From Schlegelella aquatica (lineage in GTDB: Bacteria > Pseudomonadota > Gammaproteobacteria > Burkholderiales > Burkholderiaceae_C), in the NCBI RefSeq assembly GCF_026013905.1, contig NZ_CP110257.1, positions 2,750,001-2,814,000 on the forward strand: 64,000 nt of DNA. Direction: 5' to 3'. Position numbers and translations under genes: made by a program. Under the pieces are notes generated by a model. The model was not told the DNA's origin. It was given only the letters and a program-made list of their open reading frames with translations, and ran no database searches. Below are positions 55,401-63,470 of this stretch, piece after piece; position 1 is the stretch's first letter; the number at the start of each line of letters is the position of its first letter.

Positions 55401-55706
55401 CACACCGGCGAGCTGCCCATCATCGGTGTGAACACCTTCCGCAACCCGCACGGCGATCCGATCCCCGAGTCGCTGGAGCTGGCCCGCTCGACGCAGGAAG
55501 AGAAGCAGTCGCAGCTCAAGCGCCTGCAGGACTTCCACGCGCGCCATGCGCACGAGGCCCCGGCGATGCTCGATCGGCTCAAGCAGGCCGTGATCGACAA
55601 CCGCAACGTGTTCGAGGTGCTGATGGACGCGGTGCGCTGCTGCAGCCTGGGGCAGATCACGCGCGCGCTGTTCGAGGTGGGCGGGCAGTACCGCCGCAAC
55701 ATGTGA
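52419..55706 (+). CDS. icmF: Fused isobutyryl-CoA mutase (IcmF)
   Basis: The 1095-residue protein joins a B12-binding domain (residues 18-150; [12 protein letters not shown] with the cobalt-ligand His32, and FGGGGGVI), a MeaB-type G-protein chaperone (P-loop [12 protein letters not shown] near 209-220) and a C-terminal mutase barrel. Phe587 (PYTAGVF) and Gln744 (DQGQNTCIF) stand where isobutyryl-CoA mutases have Phe/Gln and methylmalonyl-CoA mutases Tyr/Arg. It interconverts isobutyryl- and butyryl-CoA, linking valine breakdown to butyrate oxidation. GGAGG precedes the ATG; a LiuR site lies upstream. Confidence 0.95.
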   Translation: MTDLSAEYKALAEYRPTHKVRFVTAASLFDGHDASINIMRRILQSMGAEVIHLGHNRSVDEVVTAALQEDAHGIAISSYQGGHVEYFKYMVDLLRQRGGEHIQVFGGGGGVIVPPEIRELHAYGVARIYSPEDGQRMGLQGMIGEMLMRCDRDLSVHAPKRLETIQGHDDAAWRALAQLITALENGSADAGLVEALRRGAAQAKVPVLGITGTGGAGKSSLTDELIRRLRLDQDDRLRIAVISIDPSRRKSGGALLGDRIRMNAIGPWQQGPRVYMRSLATRDFGSEISQALPDVIAACKVAGFDLVIVETSGIGQGDAAIVPHVDVPMYVMTPEFGAASQLEKIDMLDFAEFVAINKFDRKGALDALRDVAKQVQRNKEAFGKRPEEMPVFGTMASRFNDDGVTALYQALLPRLAELGLPVREGRLPKVATRHSTHQTPIVPPTRTRYLAEIAETVRGYKARVRQQARLARQVQQLRESARMLREQDPNAPVDHLLRAAEEREARLEAQAKKLLAQWPDMQKAYAGDEYVVKIRDKEIRTRLTHTTLAGNKIRKVVLPKYEDHGELLQWLMLENVPGSFPYTAGVFAFKRENEDPTRMFAGEGDPFRTNRRFKLLSDGMPAKRLSTAFDSVTLYGHDPDLRPDIYGKVGNSGVSIATLDDMKVLYSGFDLCDPSTSVSMTINGPAPTILAMFMNTAIDQQIDKFKVDNGREPTDDEIQKIKAWVLSNVRGTVQADILKEDQGQNTCIFSTEFSLKVMGDIQEYFVHHNVRNFYSVSISGYHIAEAGANPISQLAFTLANGFTFVEAYLARGMHIDDFAPNLSFFFSNGMDPEYTVLGRVARRIWAVAMKEKYGANERSQKLKYHIQTSGRSLHAQEIAFNDIRTTLQALIAIYDNCNSLHTNAYDEAITTPTEESVRRAMAIQLIINREWGLAKNENPNQGAFIIDELTELVEEAVLAEFERIAERGGVLGAMETGYQRSKILEESLHYEMLKHTGELPIIGVNTFRNPHGDPIPESLELARSTQEEKQSQLKRLQDFHARHAHEAPAMLDRLKQAVIDNRNVFEVLMDAVRCCSLGQITRALFEVGGQYRRNM

Positions 55707-55738
55707 CGGGCGGGCGGGGCCGCCCCTGCCCACGGCGC

Positions 55739-57177
55739 TCAGCTGTTGGTCGCGGCCAGCACTTCGCTCAGGTCGGTGAGACCGGCCAGCACTTTCTCGA
55801 TGCCGTCTTGCCGCAACGTCTTCATGCCAGTGGCCAGCGCCGCCGACTGGATCTCGTGGGCGGGCGCGCGGTGCGCGGGTTGACCTGCACTTGGCGCAGG
55901 CCCTCCTGCGTGATCTCGATCGGGTCCTCGGCCGTCCAGATCTTGCGCTTGTCCTCGTTGAGCTCGCGCAGCACCGAGTGCAGCGTGGTCGTCTTGCCGC
56001 AGCCGGTCGGGCCGCACACGAGCACCAGGCCGTAGGGCTTGGCCATCACCTGCCGCAGGGCCGAGAGGTTGGGCCCTGACAGCCCGATGCCGTCGAGCGG
56101 CAGCGGCTTGGCCCCATTGAGCAGACGCAGCACGACGTCTTCCAGGCCGTGCGCGGTGGGCACGGTCACGACCCGCAGCTCCATCGGCGAGCCGCCGAAG
56201 CGCGCGAAGTCGATCTTGCCGTCCTGGGGCTTGCGGTGCTCCGAGATGTCGAGGTCCGACATGATCTTCAGGCGCGCGATCACCGCATACCGGTACTTGG
56301 CCGGCAGCTCGAGATAAGGCACCAGGTCGCCGTCGATGCGCAGCCGCACGCGCACGGGGCGCGGCGCCTCGGCCGTCTCGATGTGGATATCGGAGGCGCG
56401 GCGGCGGATCGCCTCCTCGATCAGCGCGTGGACGAAGCGCACGAGCACGTTGTCCGTGTCCGCGGCCACCGGCGTGAGGTCGTCGGCGGGCGCCTCCTGC
56501 GAGCTGAGTTCGGCCACGAGCTCGTGGGCACTGCGTGCTCGGCCTTCGGCATGACCGGCCGCGGGCTGGGCGTCGCCGCGGTAGGCCCGGTCGATCGCGG
56601 GCAACAAGGTGCCGGGTGCGGCCATGACCGGCACGATGCGCAACTGCGTCATGAAGCGCAGTTCGTCCAGCAGGTGGTGGTCCCACGGCTCCGACATCGC
56701 CACCACGAGCGCCTCGCCGCGGCGCATCAGGGGCAGCACCAGTTCGCGCTCGGCCACGTGGCGGGGCACGGCGGCCACCGCTTCCGGCATGGGCGGCATC
56801 GCGAGCGCGTCGACGACTTCGATGCCGAGCCACCGCGCGAGCCCGGCGCGCAGTTGCGCCTCGCTCAGCACATGCGCGGCCACGAGGATCTCGCCGAGCT
56901 GCCGGTGCGGCGAGGTGTAACGTTGGGCGACGAGCGCCCGCTTGACGTCCTCGGCGCGCACGAGGCCGGCCTTGACGAGTGCCTCACCGATGTGCGGGGT
57001 GGTGGGATCGACCGGTGCGGGACGGCTGACGCGGGCCCACAATTCGTCGGGGTTCCGGGGCCGCAGGACCTCCGGAAGGGTGCCGGGCGGCGCCGGGGAC
57101 GCCTCCTGCGGCGCAGTGGGCATCGGGGCGTCGGCGTGCGTGGAGCTGCTCATCCGGGAGGGCGGGCCGGCCCGCAT
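55739..57177 (-). pseudogene. GspE/PilB-type secretion ATPase gene with large internal deletion
   Basis: The frame from 57177 (or ATG 57153) gives an MshEN/T2SSE N-domain (IGEALVKAGLVRAEDVKRALVAQ), then the ATPase core with DIHIETAEAPRPVRVRLRIDGD and Walker A GPTGCGKTT, up to EGLRQVQVNPRT near 55875. There it shifts frame: the other frame reads APAHEIQSAALATGMKTLRQDGIEKVL to the stop at 55739, the natural C-terminus. Roughly 150-180 codons are missing, with the Walker B, arginine-finger and cysteine regions. It cannot be a working ATPase. No other type II secretion or pilus gene is nearby. Confidence 0.82.
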
Positions 57178-57220
57178 GGAGTTGTATTCAAACTGTAACC
57201 AACAGGAGCACCGGCCCTGC

Positions 57221-58228
57221 ATGGATTCCGTCACGCAAATCACGTTGGGCTCGGCCGTCTCGCTCGCCGTGCTGGGCCGGCGCACCGCCCCCTGGAAGGC
57301 CGCGTTGTGGGGCGCGCTGTGCGGCACGCTGCCCGACCTGGACGCGCTGATCGACCACGGCGATGCGGTGCGCAACATGACGTTCCACCGTGCGGAGAGC
57401 CACTCGCTCTTCTACCTGACGCTGCTGTCGCCCCTCGTGGCGGCGGCGGCCGTGACGCTGCATCGCGAAACGGCGCTGTGGAAACGTTGGTGGCTCGCCG
57501 TGTGGCTGGTCCTCGTCACCCACCCGCTGCTCGACGCGATGACGGTCTACGGCACACAGTTGCTGCTGCCCTTCACCGACCGCCCCTTCGGGGTGGGCAG
57601 CATCTTCATCATCGACCCGCTGTACACGGTGCCGCTGCTCGCCGGTGTGGCCGCCGCCCTGCGCGCCACGCCGTCGGGCCGGCGATGGAACGCGCTCGGA
57701 CTGGCCCTCAGCACCGCCTACCTAGGCTGGAGTGCCCTCGCCCAGCAGCACGTGACGGAACTCGCCCGGGCCTCGCTCGCCAGGCAGGGCCACCAGGTGG
57801 AGCGGCTCCTCGTGACGCCCACGGCGTTCAACACCGTCTTGTGGCGCGTGGTGGTCGTCACGCCCGAAGGCTACCTGGAAGGCTTTCGGTCCCTGCGCGA
57901 CCGCTCACCGGACCTGCGCTTCGATGCGTTCGCCCGCGGCGTGGAGTGGCGCGACCGGTTGCGCGGGCATTGGCCGGTGGAGCGGATGGAGTGGTTCGCG
58001 CGCGGATTCATCAAGCTGCACGAGCGTGAGGGCCGCGTGCTGTTGAGCGACCTGCGCATGGGGCAGGAGCCGTACTACACCTTCACCTTCACGGTGGCCC
58101 AGCGCCAGGGCGCGGGGCTTGCGCGTATCGAGCGCCCGCCGCTCATGGGCCAGCGGCCCGATGTGGAGCGCGCGCTGCCGTGGCTGTGGCGTCGCATGTG
58201 GGGCGAAGAGGTGGCTCCGCCTCGCTAA
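57221..58228 (+). CDS. YdjM/DUF457-like membrane-bound metal-dependent hydrolase
   Basis: The 335-residue protein starts MDSVTQITLGSAVSLAVLG and has LCGTLPDLDALIDH, TFHRAESHSLFY and LVTHPLLDAMTVYGTQLLLP, the Asp/His pattern of the YdjM-type family, with about four membrane helices and a soluble C-terminal part. The biochemical role is not settled; the family is linked to stress responses. AGGAG lies 13 bases before the ATG. It is divergent from the broken GspE gene and converges with the VWA gene. Confidence 0.82.
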   Translation: MDSVTQITLGSAVSLAVLGRRTAPWKAALWGALCGTLPDLDALIDHGDAVRNMTFHRAESHSLFYLTLLSPLVAAAAVTLHRETALWKRWWLAVWLVLVTHPLLDAMTVYGTQLLLPFTDRPFGVGSIFIIDPLYTVPLLAGVAAALRATPSGRRWNALGLALSTAYLGWSALAQQHVTELARASLARQGHQVERLLVTPTAFNTVLWRVVVVTPEGYLEGFRSLRDRSPDLRFDAFARGVEWRDRLRGHWPVERMEWFARGFIKLHEREGRVLLSDLRMGQEPYYTFTFTVAQRQGAGLARIERPPLMGQRPDVERALPWLWRRMWGEEVAPPR

Positions 58229-58281
58229 GACGAAGGGCGGCGGCCGGTGGCAAGAGCGGAGGTGACGTCGCCGCGGCGCCG

Positions 58282-59340
58282 TCACACCACCCGGTGGAAC
58301 CACAGCAGGGACAGGCCCGCCGCCACAAGCATCAGCACCGCGCCCAGCCCCGCGAAGATCGCACTCACCTCGGTTTCGCGCCGCTCGAGCGTGAGGCGGG
58401 ACCCGAGCTCCTGGTAGACCTTCTTGAGTTCGCCCGCGGTGCCCGCGTAGTAGTACTCGCCGCCGGTGATCTTGGCAATGTTGCGCAGCGAGTCCTCGTC
58501 GAGCCTCACGCGCACCGACCACCCCTCGCCGACGAGGATCTCGCCCTTGTCGGTGCCCACGCCCACGGTGAAGACCCGCACGCCGCGGTCGGCGGCGAGC
58601 CGGGCCGCGGCCAGCGGATCGGGGCCGGTGGTCGTCTGTCCGTCCGTGAGCAGGATGATGGCCGCCGATTTGAACGAGCCGGGCTCGCTGGGCGGCGGCG
58701 GGGCGGGCTTGGCGTCCCGGGCCTCGCTGCCGAGCGGCATGCCCTGCCTCGAGTCGCGCAGGCCGGTCAGGGGGTCCACCGTGCGCATGTCGATGTCCAG
58801 GTCGGGGAAGATCGTCTGCAGCGAGATGAGGATGCCGCTGCCCACGGCCGTGCCGCGCTGGAAGGTGAAGCGGTCGATGGCGGCCAGCAGGTCGTCCTTG
58901 CTGAAGGTGGGCGGCTGCACCAGCGCGGCCGAGCCCGCGAACGACACGAGGCCGATGCGCGTGGAGGCCGGCTGCGCCTCGATGAACTCGCGCGCAGCCG
59001 CCTGCGCAGCGGCCATGCGGGTGGGCTCCACGTCGGTCGCGCGCATGCTGATCGACACGTCCATCGCCAGCACGACCATGCGCTGCTGAGAGGGCAGCAC
59101 GAGACGCATCGACGGCCGGGCGGTGGCGATCAGCAGCAACGTGAGCGCGAGCAGCAGCAGGGCGGGCGGCACATGGCGGCGCCAGCCGGGGCCACGCCCC
59201 ATCGCCTCGCGCACCAGCCCCAGGCCGGAATACCGCACCGCCTGCTTCTTGCGTCGGCCAAGCAGCCACAGGTACAGCATGAGGGCCACCGGCACCAGCA
59301 CCAGGGTCAGCAGCATCTCCGGCCACATGAACGACACCAT
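58282..59340 (-). CDS. VWA-domain membrane protein (BatA-like)
   Basis: The 352-residue protein has two N-terminal membrane helices, a von Willebrand A domain with the MIDAS motif VLAMDVSISM and later Thr and Asp (FQRGTAVGSG, LLTDGQTT), and a C-terminal helix (VSAIFAGLGAVLMLVAAGLSLLWF). In MoxR operons such proteins act with MoxR ATPases in metal insertion or protein assembly. It follows the DUF58 gene by nine bases. Confidence 0.9.
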   Translation of the reverse strand: MVSFMWPEMLLTLVLVPVALMLYLWLLGRRKKQAVRYSGLGLVREAMGRGPGWRRHVPPALLLLALTLLLIATARPSMRLVLPSQQRMVVLAMDVSISMRATDVEPTRMAAAQAAAREFIEAQPASTRIGLVSFAGSAALVQPPTFSKDDLLAAIDRFTFQRGTAVGSGILISLQTIFPDLDIDMRTVDPLTGLRDSRQGMPLGSEARDAKPAPPPPSEPGSFKSAAIILLTDGQTTTGPDPLAAARLAADRGVRVFTVGVGTDKGEILVGEGWSVRVRLDEDSLRNIAKITGGEYYYAGTAGELKKVYQELGSRLTLERRETEVSAIFAGLGAVLMLVAAGLSLLWFHRVV

Positions 59341-59349
59341 GACCGTCTC

Positions 59350-60429
59350 CTAAGCGCCCGACTGCGCACCCGGCCGCGCAGCGGCCCGAAGGCCGGGGCC
59401 CGCCCCGTCGGCGGCCGTCGGCGCAGAAGGCAGGCCACCCGTCGCCAGTCGCAGACGGGTGCGCCTCAGTTCCACGAAACGCCGCACCGCGTGCAGCATG
59501 TCCTCGTCGGTGGAGAGCTCGAGCGCATCCACCCCTGCATCCCCGAAGGCGATGCGCAACTGTTCCTCGCGCGCGGCCGCCGCCTCCTCGAAGCGGCGCC
59601 TGAAGCCGCGCCCGTGGGTGTCCACCAGCAACTGCTCGCCGGTCTCGGCATCCTGCATGACGAGCAGGCCGACGTCCGGCAGCTGGCGCTCCAGGGGGTC
59701 CACCAGACGGATCGCCAGCACGTCGTGCCGTTGCACGAGCCGCCCGAGCGCCGCCGTCCAGCCGGGCGGGCAGATGAAGTCCGAGACGACGAACACCATC
59801 GAGCGACGGCGGATCACCGCGTCGGCATGGCGCAGCAGCGCCCCGAGATCGGTGGGGCCCGCAGCGCCCCCCCGTGCCGATCGGCTCCGCTCGCCGCCGG
59901 ATGCGCGGCTCGGTGCCACGAGGCGGTGCAGCAACTGCAGCAAAGGCCCCCGGCCGGCGCGGGCCGGGACGACCGCCTCCACGTCACGGTCGTAGAGGAT
60001 CGCCCCCACCCGGTTGCCGTGGCTGCCGACGAGGCGACCGAAGACGGCCACCGCATCGACCAGCACGTCGCGCTTGGTGCGCCCGGCGGTCCCGAAGTCC
60101 ACCGAAGGACTCACGTCGAGCAGGAACCACGCGCTCGCCTCACGGTCCTGGTGGAACTGCCGCACGTAGGGGCTGCTCATCCGTGCGGTCACGTTCCAGT
60201 CGATGTGCCGCACGTCGTCGTGGTACTGGTACTCCCGCAAGTCGGCGAGGTCCAGCCCGAGCCCCCGGAACAGCGTGCGGTAGTCGCCCTCGAGCCAGCC
60301 GTCGAGGCGCCGCAGCACCGTCCACTCGAGACCGCGCAGCACGCGCTCGGCGTCGCGGGTGCGAAGCACCGCGGCCGGAGTGGCCGGCGGCGGCGCAGCT
60401 TCAGGCGGAGGCGGTTTCCGTCGCCACAT
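59350..60429 (-). CDS. DUF58-domain protein of a MoxR operon
   Basis: The 359-residue protein has the DUF58 core: GDYRTLFRGLGLDLADLREYQYHDDVRHIDWNVTARM, then VRQFHQDREASAWFLLDVSPSVDF resembling a VWA-type metal site, and VFVVSDF. It is the usual partner of MoxR and VWA proteins; the molecular task is unknown. I use the ATG at 60429, overlapping the moxR 3' end by 29 bases. Confidence 0.88.
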   Translation of the reverse strand: MWRRKPPPPEAAPPPATPAAVLRTRDAERVLRGLEWTVLRRLDGWLEGDYRTLFRGLGLDLADLREYQYHDDVRHIDWNVTARMSSPYVRQFHQDREASAWFLLDVSPSVDFGTAGRTKRDVLVDAVAVFGRLVGSHGNRVGAILYDRDVEAVVPARAGRGPLLQLLHRLVAPSRASGGERSRSARGGAAGPTDLGALLRHADAVIRRRSMVFVVSDFICPPGWTAALGRLVQRHDVLAIRLVDPLERQLPDVGLLVMQDAETGEQLLVDTHGRGFRRRFEEAAAAREEQLRIAFGDAGVDALELSTDEDMLHAVRRFVELRRTRLRLATGGLPSAPTAADGAGPGLRAAARPGAQSGA

Positions 60430-61423
60430 GGTTCTGCAGGGGCTTGGGCGGTGCCGGCAGCTTGTCGAGCACGCGTCGGATGATGTGATCGGCCGTGAGC
60501 GACTCGGCCAGCGCCTCGTACGACAACACCATGCGGTGCCGCAGCACGTCGGGCACGAGATCGACGATGTCCTCCGGCCACACGTAGGGCCGGCCACGCA
60601 ACAGCGCCAGCGCCCTCGCCCCTTCGATCAGGCAGATGCTGGCACGCGGGCTGGCGCCGAAGGTCAGATGACCCGCGATGTTCTGCAAGCCATAGCGCTG
60701 GGGAAACCGGGTCGCGGCCACGAGCTTGACGGCGTACTGCATCAGCGAGGGATCGACGTAGACCTTGCGGCACTCGCGCTGCAGATCCAGCAGTTCTTCC
60801 ATCGTGACTACGGGCCTCACGTCCACCGCGGCGCCGGTCACGCGTTGCACGATGACGAACTCCTCTTCCTCGCTCGGGTAGCCGACCAGCACCTTCATCA
60901 TGAAGCGGTCCACCTGGGCCTCGGGCAAGGGGTAGGTGCCTTCGGTCTCGATCGGGTTCTGCGTGGCCATCACCAGGAAGGGTTGGGGCACCCGGTGCGT
61001 TTCGCCGGCGATGGTGACCTGCCGCTCCTGCATCACCTCCAGCAGCGCACTTTGCACCTTGGCCGGCGCACGGTTGATCTCGTCGGCGAGCAGCAGGTGC
61101 GCGAACACCGGGCCGAGCGAGGTGGCGAACTCGCCCGTCTTCTGGTTGTAGATGCGCGTGCCGACCAGGTCCGCCGGGACCAGGTCCGGCGTGAACTGGA
61201 TGCGCTTGAAAGTGCCCTGCAGCGCTTGCGCGAGCGTCTTGACGGTGAGCGTCTTGGCCAGGCCCGGCACCCCCTCCACCAGCAGGTGCCCCTGAGCGAG
61301 CAAGGCCACCATCACCCGCTCGAGGAAGTGGTCCTGGCCGACGACGACCCGCTTGACCTCGTACAGCAGACGCTGCATGCGCTCGGCGACTTCGGCGGGT
61401 CGGGACAGTGCAGTGGGCTCCAT
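60401..61423 (-). CDS. MoxR-family AAA+ ATPase
   Basis: The 340-residue AAA+ protein has Walker A EGVPGLAKTLT, FTPDLVPADLVGTRIYN, Walker B LLLADEINRAPAKVQSALLEVMQER, sensor 1 MATQNPIETEGTYPLPEAQ and a C-terminal lid. MoxR proteins act as chaperones that remodel VWA-partner complexes. It heads moxR-DUF58-VWA and follows the protease gene by 21 bases. Confidence 0.93.
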   Translation of the reverse strand: MEPTALSRPAEVAERMQRLLYEVKRVVVGQDHFLERVMVALLAQGHLLVEGVPGLAKTLTVKTLAQALQGTFKRIQFTPDLVPADLVGTRIYNQKTGEFATSLGPVFAHLLLADEINRAPAKVQSALLEVMQERQVTIAGETHRVPQPFLVMATQNPIETEGTYPLPEAQVDRFMMKVLVGYPSEEEEFVIVQRVTGAAVDVRPVVTMEELLDLQRECRKVYVDPSLMQYAVKLVAATRFPQRYGLQNIAGHLTFGASPRASICLIEGARALALLRGRPYVWPEDIVDLVPDVLRHRMVLSYEALAESLTADHIIRRVLDKLPAPPKPLQNHVATETASA

Positions 61424-61444
61424 CGAAGCTCCTTCGGTGAGACG

Positions 61445-62404
61445 TCAGTGGGGAGGCATCCCGGCCGCCGCGGCCGCGTTCTCGATCGGCACAGCAAAGC
61501 CGATGCCGACGAAGACCCGGTGCTCGGTGGGGTTGAGAATGGCCGTCACGATGCCGACCACCTCGCCGTCCATCGTCACGAGCGGGCCGCCCGAACTGCC
61601 CGGATTGGCCGCCGCGTCGAACTGGATGAGGTTGGTGAGCAGGCGCTCGCCCTCGGGGGAGCGGAATTCCCGGCGCAGGCCCGACACCACCCCGGCACTC
61701 GCCGAAGGCCCGATGCCGAAGGGAAAGCCGACCGCGACCACCTGGTCACCCACCGCGAGATCGGCGGTCGAGCGCAGCGTGGCGGGCTGAGCATCGTCGG
61801 GCAGGTTGCGGGCCTTGATCACGGCCAGATCGTGCTCGGGCTGCGTGCCCACCACATCGGCCACCGAGGTGTGCCCGTCCTCGAAGACCACCTCCAGCCT
61901 CGGCGCAGCGACGACCACGTGCAAGTTGGTCAGCACCAAGCCCTGGTCGGCCACCAGCACGCCCGTGCCCACGCCCAACTGCTTCTGCTCGCCCTTGGCG
62001 TCCGGCACCGACAGCCCGCGCACCCGCACGACTGAGCGGCGGATCTTCTCGTACGCCTGGGCGGCGGGCGAAGGCAGCACCTGAGTCGTGAGCGTGTGCA
62101 GGACGGCTTGGTCGATGTCCTTCTGGGTGAGGGGTCGCGGCATCGGCCGCCAGCCCTGCGCCGCGAACGCGAGCATCACCGTCAGCACGAGCGCGGCGAA
62201 CGCCCAGCCCCACGGGCGCGGGGGCTGGCGGCGCGCGCCTGCGGGAACGGAGCTGCCCGGCGCGTCGTGCGAAGCGGGCCTCGCATCGGGCGCAGCGGAG
62301 GGGGGCGCGGGAGCCGCTGGCCCCGCGGGGGCCGCGCGCGCCGTCCCCGCCGCCGCCCTGGGTGGAGGGCGGGCACTGCTGCTGTAGAGCGCCCTCTTCG
62401 TCAT
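61445..62404 (-). CDS. Membrane-anchored trypsin-like (DegP/HtrA-type) serine protease without PDZ domain
   Basis: The 319-residue protein has a proline/alanine-rich cytoplasmic start, one membrane helix (WAFAALVLTVMLAFAAQGW), then an S1C protease domain with His (VLTNLHVV), Asp (PEHDLAVI) and Ser (AANPGSSGGPLV). No PDZ domain follows. It lies just upstream of moxR and may be part of the same unit. GGGAG precedes the ATG at 62404; an in-frame GTG is directly before it. Confidence 0.9.
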   Translation of the reverse strand: MTKRALYSSSARPPPRAAAGTARAAPAGPAAPAPPSAAPDARPASHDAPGSSVPAGARRQPPRPWGWAFAALVLTVMLAFAAQGWRPMPRPLTQKDIDQAVLHTLTTQVLPSPAAQAYEKIRRSVVRVRGLSVPDAKGEQKQLGVGTGVLVADQGLVLTNLHVVVAAPRLEVVFEDGHTSVADVVGTQPEHDLAVIKARNLPDDAQPATLRSTADLAVGDQVVAVGFPFGIGPSASAGVVSGLRREFRSPEGERLLTNLIQFDAAANPGSSGGPLVTMDGEVVGIVTAILNPTEHRVFVGIGFAVPIENAAAAAGMPPH

Positions 62405-62773
62405 CACCGCACTCCCGCGAAAGCACGAGCGGCCAGCGCGTGCTGGTCGCCGGGAGTCGTCGGCCTGGGCCGACCGGCTCTCGCCTCAACGCTAGCACGC
62501 CCGGCCACGCCGCGCAGCAACCAGCTGATAAAAAACCTCGGTGGCGACGGGGGCCGCGCGTGCCCTCTCGCAGCCCTCTCGCGGCCCTCTCGCAGCCCTC
62601 TCGCAGCCCTCTCGCAGCCCTCTCGCGGCCCTCCCGCGCACTCTGCGCGCCGCCCCGGCGTGTCGGAGGATTCCGACCCGCACAGGCTGCCGCCCCCGAC
62701 AGCTGCGACTGTGTGCTCGGTCCAGCATTGGCTGCAAGCAGCTCGGCGGCTGCACCGCCAAGGAGACCCCGAC
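62405..62773. other. 369-base intergenic region with tandem repeat
   Basis: This region separates the leftward protease gene from the rightward small genes, so it must hold both promoters. It contains an A-rich patch (GATAAAAAACC, about 62527) and, 36 bases on, the 11-bp tandem array. The last 130 bases before 62774 show no clear -10/-35 pair. No gene is supported here; frames crossing the array on either strand are repeat artefacts. Confidence 0.6.
62562..62638. repeat. Seven copies of an 11-bp tandem repeat
   Basis: GCCCTCTCGCR is repeated seven times head to tail without gaps (62562-62638). Units end A, G, A, A, A, G, G, and the last also has T to C. Eleven bases is close to one helical turn. 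It starts 157 bases after the protease start codon and ends 135 bases before the small-protein gene. Confidence 0.92.
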
Positions 62774-62977
62774 ATGGCCAACGACAAGACCGACTGGCTC
62801 ACCGTCGCGCAGCGCTGGGTGGCACGCAGCCGTGCCGCCACCCCGCCCTCCCCCGCGAACGCCGCACCCACCGAGACCCCACCGCTCGGCTATGAGGCGG
62901 CCCATCCCCAGGTGCAACTCGCCCTGTGGGAAGAGGGCGTCGCGAGCGAGCGGCCCCAGCCAGGAGCGTGGCGATGA
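62774..62977 (+). CDS. Small hypothetical protein (67 residues)
   Basis: AAGGAGA lies seven bases before the ATG and gives MANDKTDWLTVAQRWVARSRA, then a proline/alanine-rich middle and an acidic-aromatic end (HPQVQLALWEEGVASERP). No family is recognised and no signal or membrane segment is seen. The stop overlaps the next gene's ATG (ATGA), supporting a real two-gene unit. Confidence 0.6.
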   Translation: MANDKTDWLTVAQRWVARSRAATPPSPANAAPTETPPLGYEAAHPQVQLALWEEGVASERPQPGAWR

Positions 62978-63351
62978 GGGGCCGCCTGTCGCGCGAACCC
63001 AGGCCCCGCCCTGCGCGCTGGCACGAGGCGGCGATCGCACGCGGCCTGCTGCCCCGCTGGAGCGAGCATCGCTGGGCCGCCGTGGCCGGGGCCGCCGCGC
63101 TGGTGACCTTCGCCGCTTATTGCCACGTCGTGCAAGGCGCGGTGGACCGCGCGGCTCGCCAGCAGCTCGCCAGCGAAGTGCGGGGGCAGCTGGCCGCGCG
63201 ATGCGCAGCCCTGCCGGAGGCCGAGAGCCGCGGCCTGTGCCGCGAGCGCGCCGCAGCGGGGATCGTGCCGCCCGAGCCGCCGCAGCCGCCGGTGGCCCTG
63301 GCGCAGTCGCGCCCTGGCACGCCGCCCCCCAATCTGGCGACACTGCGCTGA
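62974..63351 (+). CDS. Small single-pass membrane protein (125 residues)
   Basis: The product has a basic N-terminal part, one membrane helix (WAAVAGAAALVTFAAYCHVV, about residues 34-54), then an extracytoplasmic part with two cysteines (LAARCAAL, GLCRER) that could pair, and a proline-rich tail. No family is recognised. It is coupled to the 67-residue protein by a four-base overlap. Confidence 0.6.
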   Translation: MRGRLSREPRPRPARWHEAAIARGLLPRWSEHRWAAVAGAAALVTFAAYCHVVQGAVDRAARQQLASEVRGQLAARCAALPEAESRGLCRERAAAGIVPPEPPQPPVALAQSRPGTPPPNLATLR

Positions 63352-63458
63352 GTCTTCGGGCCCGCCGCGGGCCGGCACGGGTGCGGGGAGGCCATCTCGC
63401 GCGGCAGGAGGCCCCGATGCGGACGCAGCTGTGCGGGGATGGCGGTCGCGCCGCCCGG

Positions 63459-63464
63459 TATAAA
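63459..63464 (+). promoter_or_regulatory. Possible -10 element of amn
   Basis: TATAAA ends only six bases before the amn ATG. If used, transcription would begin at or next to the start codon (leaderless mRNA), which fits the lack of any Shine-Dalgarno. No good -35 is visible. Confidence 0.4.
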
Positions 63465-63470
63465 CGCGGC

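Noticed and set aside
51942..55733. 1263-codon open frame on the minus strand across icmF
   Set aside because: It is the antisense of a clearly real B12 mutase, is Arg/His/Asp/Gln-rich as expected for mirrored GC-rich codons, and has no recognisable domain.
58180..60483. 767-codon plus-strand frame across the VWA and DUF58 genes
   Set aside because: Glutamine/arginine/histidine-rich antisense product without motifs, while the minus-strand genes have MIDAS and DUF58 signatures.
58282..61423. MoxR/DUF58/VWA genes as a defence system
   Set aside because: Although MoxR-VWA pairs appear in some defence contexts, there is no nuclease, reverse transcriptase, nucleotide cyclase or other effector here, and the set looks like a standard chaperone operon.
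62562..62638. CRISPR-like array
   Set aside because: Units are 11 bp with no spacers and no cas genes nearby; it is a simple tandem repeat.
62404..62871. Minus-strand frame with an 11-residue peptide repeat (EGCERAARGLR-type)
   Set aside because: It is produced by the 11-bp DNA repeat, which is open in several frames; no ribosome site or family.
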